A stretch of 25,334 bases of DNA, from assembly GCA_050743385.1 (NCBI GenBank), contig JBOGFJ010000053.1, forward strand, positions 1-25,334, written 5' to 3'. This document shows, piece by piece, positions 21,918 through 25,334 of this stretch (positions within the stretch are counted from its first letter, which is position 1; every line of letters begins with the position of its first letter). The notes beneath the pieces were generated by a model. It was not told the origin of the DNA. It worked only from the letters and a program-made list of their open reading frames with translations, and ran no database searches. This DNA is from JACDBD01 sp050743385 (lineage in GTDB: Bacteria > Actinomycetota > Acidimicrobiia > IMCC26256 > JACDBD01). Position numbers and translations under genes: made by a program.

Positions 21918-22765
21918 CGCGGGTCTTCCCGGTCCCAGTCGAAGAACCCCTTTCCCGTCTTCCGGCCGAGCTCACCGCGCGCCACCTTGTCGCGCAGGAG
22001 CCGCGGCGGCGTGAAGCGATCGCCCAACGCGTCGGTGAGGTAGTCGGCGATCCCGAGACGCACGTCGAGGCCGACGAGATCGGTGAGCCGCAGGGGGCCC
22101 ATCGGAAACCGGTAGCCGAGCACCATCGCGTCATCGATGTCGGCGGCCGAACCGACACCCTCTTCGAGCATGCGGATGGCCTCGAGGCCGATGGCGAGCC
22201 CGAGGCGGCTGCTCGCGAACCCCGGTGAGTCGGAGACCTCGATCGTCTGCTTGCCCACGTGCTCGGCGAGACGGCGCGCCTCGTCGACCACCGGGCGCGT
22301 CGTCTCCCTCCCGTGGACGAGCTCGACGAGCTGCGACGCCGGCACCGGATTGAAGAAGTGCATTCCGAGGAACCGGCCGGGGTGCTCGAGCGCCGCCGCC
22401 AGCGCATCGACGGAGATCGAGCTGGTGTTGGTGGCGAGCACCGTGCCGGGCGGGACGACTGCCTCGAGCTTCCGCAGGACGTCGGCCTTGAGCACCGGAT
22501 CTTCGGGCACCGCCTCGATGACGAGCGCGGCACCCACGAGTGCTCCGTGCTCCGTTGCGACGGCGAGCCGGCCGATGGCGTCGTCGGCGTCGGCCACGTG
22601 CCCGCGCGCCGCGCCCCGCCGGAGGGACGCTTCGATCGACGTGCGCGTACGCTCGGCGCGCTGGGCGTCGACCTCCACGACGACGACGTTCGTACCCGCG
22701 GCCGCGAACGCGTGCGCGATCCCCGCGCCCATGGTGCCGCCGCCAACGACGCCGACCACGCCCAT
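21914..22765 (-). CDS. 3-hydroxyacyl-CoA dehydrogenase
   Basis: Oxidises a 3-hydroxyacyl-CoA to the 3-oxoacyl-CoA with NAD+. The 283-residue monofunctional enzyme starts with the NAD-binding loop VVGGGTMGAGIA (6-17). Other motifs are NTSSIS (113-118), catalytic His136 in GMHFFNPVPASQLVEL, and the C-terminal dimerisation domain with YRFPMGPLRLTDLVGLD and GRKTGKGFFDW. ATG 22765 lies 8 bases after the stop of the diiron protein gene, so it is part of the same transcript. It resembles PaaH/HbdA-type enzymes. Confidence 0.94.
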   Translation of the reverse strand: MGVVGVVGGGTMGAGIAHAFAAAGTNVVVVEVDAQRAERTRTSIEASLRRGAARGHVADADDAIGRLAVATEHGALVGAALVIEAVPEDPVLKADVLRKLEAVVPPGTVLATNTSSISVDALAAALEHPGRFLGMHFFNPVPASQLVELVHGRETTRPVVDEARRLAEHVGKQTIEVSDSPGFASSRLGLAIGLEAIRMLEEGVGSAADIDDAMVLGYRFPMGPLRLTDLVGLDVRLGIADYLTDALGDRFTPPRLLRDKVARGELGRKTGKGFFDWDREDPR

Positions 22766-22773
22766 CGCGCCGC

Positions 22774-23796
22774 TCAGAAGACGGGGATGATGTCGTCGGC
22801 GTCGATGTCGCCCACGTCGACGCCATCGATGTCGAGCTCGGGGATCGCGGGGAACTCGATTCCCCAGCGCTCCACGACCTTGCGGACCCGGGCCATCGCC
22901 AGTCGCCAGTTGTCGGCCTGCTCCTCGTAGGAGAGGACCCCGAGCCCGGCCTCCCTTGCGTGGTCCATGAACACCCGATGGTTGTCGAAGAAGTAGGGCG
23001 AGAGCTCCCAGAACTGGTCCGGCGGCTCCCACAGGACCATCGACAGGAAGACGAACCCGGCCCGGAGCTGCTTCGTGATCATCTCGCAGAGGTCGGGTGT
23101 GAGCCCCGGCCATTGCTTCTCGAGGATCGTGAGACAGATCTGGAGGTGACGCGACTCGTCGCGCCCGATGCGCTTGAAGATCTCCCGGAACGCCTCGTGG
23201 CGCGTGCCCGTCGCCATACCGCGGAACAACGTCGACGACGCGACCTCCCCCATCATGAACGAGGTGAAGACCACGGCGAGCGGGTACTTGTCGAAGGAGC
23301 GCGTGAAACCGTTCCAGTACCGGCCGCCGTTGTGGTACAGCCACGCGATGTTGTTGTGCCAGGCTCGCTCAAGGTCGTCGCGTGGCGTCCAGGCGAGCGG
23401 ACCGCCGGGAACGAACGTCTGCACGACCCGCTGGCACACCTCCTCGTGGTTGACCTCGTCGCGAGCGATCGAGAAGAAGCACTTCCGGAGCGGGTCCTCC
23501 TCGTGCTGCTCGAAAGCCTGCACCACCGCGTGCGCGAACACGGGCGGCCCCGACGCATCGAAGTTCGCGAGCACGGCGAACCAGTACGCGATCCCGAGTT
23601 GCTCCTCGCGTGTCCAGTGCGAGGCGTCGAGCCCATCCCAGGCGATATCGGTCGGGTTCCACGCCTGGACCTTCGCCCGCTCGTAGATCTCGGCCAGCTT
23701 CGGGGTCTCGACCCGCCACTCGATGGGGAAGATGTTCGGCTGCGGCACCGCCGGTGGCGCGACGAAGCCCTCCGCGGGCACGACGAGCTCGCTCAC
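22774..23796 (-). CDS. R2-like diiron (ferritin-like) oxidase or oxygenase
   Basis: A 340-residue helical protein with the carboxylate-bridged diiron ligand pattern of ribonucleotide reductase R2 and R2-like oxidases. Asp80 (ANFDASG), Glu114 and His117 (ARDEVNHEE), Glu184 (MMGEVAS), and Glu214 and His217 (GRDESRHLQ) match the D, ExxH, E, ExxH order and spacing of R2. AWNPTDIAWD (45-54) resembles the segment before helix B in R2-like proteins. The residue four after His117, where class I R2 has the radical tyrosine, is Cys121. The C-terminus is acidic (DIDGVDVGDIDADD). It is the first gene of a CoA-ester degradation operon and no R1 subunit is present, so an oxygenase or desaturase acting on an acid or CoA thioester is inferred. 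Start is GTG 23796 with GGAGGG upstream. Confidence 0.8.
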   Translation of the reverse strand: MSELVVPAEGFVAPPAVPQPNIFPIEWRVETPKLAEIYERAKVQAWNPTDIAWDGLDASHWTREEQLGIAYWFAVLANFDASGPPVFAHAVVQAFEQHEEDPLRKCFFSIARDEVNHEEVCQRVVQTFVPGGPLAWTPRDDLERAWHNNIAWLYHNGGRYWNGFTRSFDKYPLAVVFTSFMMGEVASSTLFRGMATGTRHEAFREIFKRIGRDESRHLQICLTILEKQWPGLTPDLCEMITKQLRAGFVFLSMVLWEPPDQFWELSPYFFDNHRVFMDHAREAGLGVLSYEEQADNWRLAMARVRKVVERWGIEFPAIPELDIDGVDVGDIDADDIIPVF

Positions 23797-23818
23797 GCAT
23801 CCCTCCCCCGCCCGGCCC

Positions 23819-23834
23819 GACCGACCGGTCGGTC
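23819..23834. promoter_or_regulatory. TetR-type operator at the beta-oxidation operon promoter
   Basis: GACCGACCGGTCGGTC is a perfect 16-bp palindrome, matching the ACCGACCGGTCGGT class of operators bound by actinobacterial TetR-family repressors. On the minus strand it lies just downstream of a TACCAT -10-like box (23838-23843), so a bound repressor would block transcription of the diiron-protein operon. No TetR gene is in the window. Confidence 0.65.
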
Positions 23835-23867
23835 TGTATGGTAGGGACGGCCCGGCCCGGGGTCAAG

Positions 23868-23889
23868 GCCGCCCGCCAACCGCGGCGGC
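23868..23889 (-). terminator. Hairpin after the cupin gene
   Basis: GCCGCC (23868-23873) pairs with GGCGGC (23884-23889) immediately after the cupin stop at 23891. It would separate the cupin transcript from the TetR-controlled operon. There is no U-tract, and the GC-rich context makes this tentative. Confidence 0.35.
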
Positions 23890-23890
23890 G

Positions 23891-24352
23891 TCAGGCCGAC
23901 GCCTGCTCGGCCCTGAAGCGCTCGACCGCCTTGGTCATCGAGTCGGTGTCGACGACGATCCCGCGGCTGCCGTCCTCGTTGATCACCTGGAGCGGGCCGT
24001 GGGTGATGAACAGCATGACGAGCTCCTCGTCGGGCGCGTCCTCGGTGTGCTGGAAGCCGCCGAGCTCGTAGGCGTACGACCCCTCCGAGATCGTCTCGGT
24101 GCCGAACGTGGCCTGCCCCTGCAGCACGAAGTACTCGGCCGAGGCGAAGTGCTTGTGGCGCGGCCCGACCACGCCCGGTTCGATCCGGAGCAGGAACACC
24201 ATGCCTCCCGTCTCCGGGATGGTCCGCAGCAGCTTGAACGAGGAGCCCTCGATCCCGGGCTGCGATACCCAGGGCATGTCCTGGGAGTGGATGATTCCGC
24301 TCGTCGAGCCCACCAGGTACTCGGGTGGGCGTTGCCGTGTGCTCGTCGCCAT
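23891..24352 (-). CDS. Single-domain cupin protein
   Basis: A 153-residue cupin. Motif 1 is PRHKHFASAEYFVLQG with His66, His68 and Glu73. Motif 2 lies around YAYELGGFQHTEDAPDE with His102. This three-His plus Glu set can hold Fe, Mn or Zn. Similar short cupins include acetylacetone-cleaving dioxygenases and ChrR-type proteins, so a metal-dependent dioxygenase or isomerase role on an intermediate of this cluster is possible; a purely binding or sensing role is equally open. ATG 24352 has a GGGGGAG ribosome-binding site. It is transcribed alone from a divergent spacer shared with a benzoate-CoA-ligase-like gene. Confidence 0.82.
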   Translation of the reverse strand: MATSTRQRPPEYLVGSTSGIIHSQDMPWVSQPGIEGSSFKLLRTIPETGGMVFLLRIEPGVVGPRHKHFASAEYFVLQGQATFGTETISEGSYAYELGGFQHTEDAPDEELVMLFITHGPLQVINEDGSRGIVVDTDSMTKAVERFRAEQASA

Positions 24353-24377
24353 GCGACTCCCCCTCGACCGACTCGAT

Positions 24378-24416
24378 ATTCTACAGAGTCTTAGTATTAC
24401 CTTCAGGATCTGTCAA
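24378..24416 (-). promoter_or_regulatory. Promoter of the cupin gene
   Basis: The minus strand has TTGACA (24411-24416), a 17-bp spacer and TAAGAC (24388-24393). An alternative -10, TAGAAT (24378-24383), stands 17 bp from a weak CTGAAG. The stretch is conspicuously AT-rich for this window. Transcription would start near 24370-24382, about 20-30 bases before ATG 24352. Confidence 0.5.
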
Positions 24417-24453
24417 CTGGGATTCCCTCTACACCCCTACCGTTCGACGCAAG

Positions 24454-24470
24454 ATTCGTGTAGAACGAAT
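24454..24470. promoter_or_regulatory. Inverted repeat before the benzoate-CoA-ligase-like gene
   Basis: ATTCGT-N5-ACGAAT is a perfect 6-bp inverted repeat with a 5-bp spacer, 52 bases before ATG 24522. The left arm in context (GATTCGTGT) resembles the GATTCGYG core of the E. coli PaaX box as I remember it, so the PaaX-family protein encoded at 15512-16411 may bind here. This link is an inference. Confidence 0.45.
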
Positions 24471-24521
24471 GGGCGACCGGAGCCGCTGACACCGGCCGCT
24501 GCTCCCGGGGGGACGACGGGC

Positions 24522-25334
24522 ATGGCCATCGTGGACGCAGTCGCAGGCAATGCGATCGACCGGTTCGTGCTCGCGCCGGAACGGGAGAGCGGCGACGCGA
24601 CCCTCGCTTTGGACGCGGAATCGGGCCGGGAGTGGACCCGCGACGAGATCGGCGACGGTGTTCGCCGCGCCGCCACCGCCCTCGCCGAGCGGGGCGTGCA
24701 GCCGGAGCAGCGGGTGCTGCTGGTGTGCGCCGACACCCCGACCTTCCTCTGGTTCTTCTGGGGTGCGATGTGGATCGGCGCCGTGCCCGTGCCCGTCTCG
24801 ACCATGCTCGCCGAGGCCGACTACCGGTTCTTGCTCGACGACTCGCGCGCCGTCGGGCTCGTGGTTTCCGCTCCGTTCGCACCCACCGCCGGTGCGGCCG
24901 CGCGCGACGCCCGCTTCCTGCGGTTCGTTCTCGTCGACGGCGACGCCGACCTCCCCGGCGCCACACCGGTCGACCGCGCACTCGAAGGCGCCGCCGACCC
25001 TCCGGACGTGTTCCCGGCTTCCCCCGACGACGTCGCCTTCTGGCTGTACACGTCGGGAACCACGGGGTTCCCGAAGGGAGCCCGGCACCGTCACGCCGAC
25101 CTCGGCGCCTGCGTCGACCGCTACGCGTCTGGGATCCTTCAACTGGGCCCGGCCGACCGGATCTACTCGGTCGCGAAGCTCTTCTTCGCCTACGGCCTCG
25201 GCAACGCCGGCTACTTCCCGCCCGCGACGGGAGCGTCCGCCATCCTCAATCCCGGGCGGCCCGAGCCCCGGGCGGTGGCCGGCCACGTGCGTACGCATCA
25301 GCCGACCCTGTTCTTCGGCGTGCCGACGTTCTAC
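24522..25334 (+). CDS. Benzoate-CoA-ligase-family enzyme (partial, 3' end beyond window)
   Basis: The first 271 residues of an AMP-forming ligase; the frame is still open at the window end. A3 is YTSGTTGFPKG at 176-186. KLFFAYGLGN (219-228) with GYFP and FFGVPTFY (264-271) is the segment characteristic of benzoate/aryl-CoA ligases such as BadA and BclA. It would convert an aromatic acid (benzoate, an aminobenzoate, hydroxybenzoate or similar) to its CoA thioester. ATG 24522 follows a GGGGGG tract about 9 bases upstream. It is divergent from the cupin gene. It gives the best clue that the cluster deals with an aromatic acid, and later genes of its operon lie outside the window. Confidence 0.88.
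   Translation, partial: MAIVDAVAGNAIDRFVLAPERESGDATLALDAESGREWTRDEIGDGVRRAATALAERGVQPEQRVLLVCADTPTFLWFFWGAMWIGAVPVPVSTMLAEADYRFLLDDSRAVGLVVSAPFAPTAGAAARDARFLRFVLVDGDADLPGATPVDRALEGAADPPDVFPASPDDVAFWLYTSGTTGFPKGARHRHADLGACVDRYASGILQLGPADRIYSVAKLFFAYGLGNAGYFPPATGASAILNPGRPEPRAVAGHVRTHQPTLFFGVPTFY

Overview
The window is very GC-rich, densely coded DNA that looks like the chromosome of a high-GC actinobacterium. An uncultured Acidimicrobiia-type lineage is my guess. The grounds are the argS-lysA-hom-thrC gene order, frequent GTG starts, 4-base ATGA/GTGA overlaps, a PaaX-family regulator, and many CoA-ester catabolic genes. I could not run a database search, so all family assignments are motif-based.

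Region 1 (1-7255): a leftward amino-acid operon, argS > lysA > hom > thrC, ends in a strong hairpin. Beyond the hairpin, the last codons of a convergent gene are visible, and they encode the same C-terminal peptide as thrC. Divergent from argS is a two-gene operon of a diguanylate cyclase and a protein of unknown function. A regulatory-looking stretch with two inverted repeats and a tandem 19-bp repeat separates the two units.

Region 2 (7300-13273): an intact tRNA-Arg(CCG) is followed by a 5.9-kb leftward operon encoding an ABC exporter, a sulfotransferase, a double-domain GT2 glycosyltransferase and a single-domain GT2 glycosyltransferase. At the far end lies a 45-bp copy of the 3' part of the same tRNA, with one mismatch. 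This is the classic footprint of integration at a tRNA 3' end. No integrase is inside. The cargo would fit synthesis and export of a sulfated glycan or glycoconjugate.

Region 3 (13274-14230): gene debris just outside the distal repeat. It holds a fragment resembling the C-terminus of type III restriction/DEAD-helicase proteins, a short JAB/RadC-like gene split by a -1 frameshift at a run of six G, and a possible helix-turn-helix scrap.

Region 4 (14232-25334): a catabolic cluster for a carboxylic acid, probably aromatic, handled as a CoA thioester. It contains a leaderless luciferase-like monooxygenase, a PaaX-family repressor, and a divergent cyclase-family hydrolase plus acyl-CoA ligase operon. 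A tightly overlapping leftward operon follows: R2-like diiron protein > 3-hydroxyacyl-CoA dehydrogenase > thiolase > canonical crotonase > crotonase lacking both catalytic Glu. Next come a cupin gene and the first 271 codons of a benzoate-CoA-ligase-type enzyme. Three palindromes at promoters (16497-16510, 23819-23834, 24454-24470) suggest repressor control. The most novel-looking part is the R2-like diiron protein in this CoA-ester operon, which has a cysteine where class I R2 proteins carry the radical tyrosine.
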